In this document: piece by piece, positions 33,966 through 35,336 of the stretch | Layout of the letters: every line of letters starts with the position of its first letter | Numbering within the stretch: the stretch's first letter is position 1 | From: Hypsibius dujardini | Lineage: Eukaryota > Tardigrada > Eutardigrada > Parachela > Hypsibiidae | Length of the DNA stretch: 35,336 nt | Reading direction: 5' to 3' | Assembly (NCBI GenBank): GCA_001579985.1 | Contig: LRSR01007677.1 | Coordinates: 1 to 35,336, forward strand | Translations under genes and position numbers: made by a program | The notes under the pieces: model-generated | The model's database searches: none | The model's input: the letters and a program-made list of their open reading frames with translations, nothing else | Told to the model about the DNA's origin: nothing

Positions 33966-34456
33966 CAGAGGCTCGTTAAGGGTCCTTTAGGCAGGAAACA
34001 TAAGACCCCCGCATGGTAGGGGCAGGGGTGGGCAAAGGGGCAAAAGCATTTTTTTCAAATTTGAATCCGAAATTGGTCTATTGTTCTTTATCATTTTGAA
34101 AATTGAGGGGGTGTGGGAGCCTGATTTCCAAAGACTCCGGGTATATCGACACATTTTCAAAATTTTTTCCATTATTGAATGTTTTAATTTCTCACTTGCA
34201 GTTATTTATAAGAACTTATGCTGGACTCCCGTAAACTTCGAATGTGACAGAAAACTGAAGTTTTTGAAAATATTTTGAAATCCGAGGCTTGGAAATTAAA
34301 TCCCACACCCCCATAAGTTGTTAAATGATTGGAAACAAAAGGCCGAGTTTCAGGTTTAATTTTGAAAAAAAATCTTGTTTGTCAATTTGCCAGCCCCCTG
34401 GTCCTAATGTGAGGGGTCCTTATTCCGATCAGCAAAAACTTTAAACGACCCCCTGG
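33966..34456. mobile_element. Dispersed fold-back family, copy 4 (complete, ~490 bp)
   Basis: The left end is CAGAGGCTCGTTAAGGGTCC with the core GGGTGGGCAAAGGGGCAAAA, then TTTTTTTCAAATTTGAATCC. The right end is a diverged inverted copy of the same series: GAGGGGTCCTTATTCC, then TTAAACGACCCCCTGGTA. A second inverted pair lies inside it: GGGGGTGTGGGAGCCTGATT near 34107 and AATCCCACACCCCC near 34300. No long open frame is present. Confidence 0.75.
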
Positions 34457-35336
34457 TACGATCCGGGGTGTTACTGACGTCGAATTCCTTTTTAGTCGTT
34501 TTCGTAGCCGTATTCGAAGACCTAAATGTATATACTAGCCTCAAAGAAAGGCTGATGAAAATATTCGACCTGAGAGCGACGGAGTAATTTAAGTCCGTTA
34601 TGGACATAATAAACCCTACAGCAATACCTATGACCTTGTGCCTTACATATTGCGGTAGCTTGAAAAGAAAGTGGACACGCAAAGAAACGGACGGGGTATT
34701 GAGGCAATCATATTTTTGGGATTGTGAATCGCGATGAACAATGAGGGGAAAAGAGAAGTTCCATCAGTTTGGCTTGCTGAGACATGTGAGAAGTGTGATA
34801 TGTACCATGGCATGACGCATGCAGATTGAGAGAACAAAATGGCGCTGCTGTTGTCGTGGTGTCCGTTTCTGTTAATCATGTCTACGTTTCATGAATATAT
34901 ACCCACATACATATTCCGCTGTAGGGCTGTTTAAACGTAAGCGCATCAATACCAGACGCATTCCCTTTTACGTTATTTGAACCTTCCTGATTACAAGTCG
35001 TCCTACAATACGGTAGTTGCATGAACCGACCGACAAGTTCTTAGTAAAAACTTGATTAATCGTTGGTTGTACCCCTTCTAATGCGATCTGGGGATCTTCC
35101 GCTTTGTCATGGCACTCAATACGCGTAACGTGCTAGAACAGAGGTTTAAATAATTACAGTAATATACATACATGTTCCTCGCCGTTTGTGTGTGTTGGGT
35201 AATTGCTAATTAAATCGGCGTTTTCCAAGAGAAACCAATCCATATTTCCGTGCTCATACAATCAGCCATGCAAACGCCGAAGTGAGAAACGGGTTCTTCT
35301 GCCGTCTGTTGTAGGGTAGTCTCTCGCTGCTCTTCC
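34457..35336. other. Terminal region without a supported gene
   Basis: Only short open frames are present, with no recognisable content or splice chain. A 78-codon minus-strand frame at 34643-34879 begins with ATG, but nothing supports it. Confidence 0.35.

Noticed and set aside
1-35336. CRISPR arrays, bacterial operons or prophage features
   Set aside because: The genes are intron-split and animal-type. The tandem repeats are microsatellites or minisatellites without spacer structure.

Overview
This is eukaryotic, animal-type nuclear DNA. The genes are split by GT-AG introns, many only 59-120 bp long. Exons are moderately GC-rich, while introns and spacers are AT-rich. The window also carries many (TGTCTG)n/(CAGA)n microsatellites and small fold-back elements. 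I rebuilt the gene models by hand, joining open frames at splice sites and checking intron phase; all the main models keep a single frame to a stop. The content fits an ecdysozoan-like invertebrate (a tardigrade is a plausible guess from the compact introns and the gene types), but nothing here proves the phylum.

Layout. Gene A (326-2110, +) is a two-exon four-span membrane protein. A mariner transposase relic lies at about 2895-3290 (+). Gene B (3366-5339, -) is a two-exon, Ser/Pro/Lys-rich protein of unknown function. Gene C (about 6500-10667, +) has at least six exons and is a SANBR (KIAA1841)-like BTB protein; its 5' end is not resolved. Gene D (12040-17207, -) has twelve exons and encodes a 528-residue natriuretic-peptide-receptor-type protein. 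It has a signal peptide, an ANF-receptor ectodomain, one membrane span and a short tail, with no kinase-homology or cyclase domain in the window, so it resembles NPR-C in architecture. Gene E (18316-20664, -) has two exons and is another four-span membrane protein. A 3.6 kb spacer (20665-24272) holds a dispersed-repeat copy, a miniature inverted-repeat element and an unexplained GC-richer block. Gene F (24273-32715, +) has nineteen exons and is the 832-residue PAXBP1/GCFC homologue; its 2 kb intron 11 holds coding-like sequence on the opposite strand, a possible nested gene. The last 2.6 kb (32716-35336) holds two inverted-repeat elements and no gene I can support.

The genes do not form a pathway. 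C is related to a chromatin/recombination regulator, F is a nuclear splicing/chromatin factor, and A, D and E are membrane proteins. The most interesting points are the catalytic-domain-less receptor D with its 18- and 25-nt microexons, the possible nested antisense locus inside F, the fold-back repeat family with four copies, and the recurrence of one microsatellite motif in introns of three genes.
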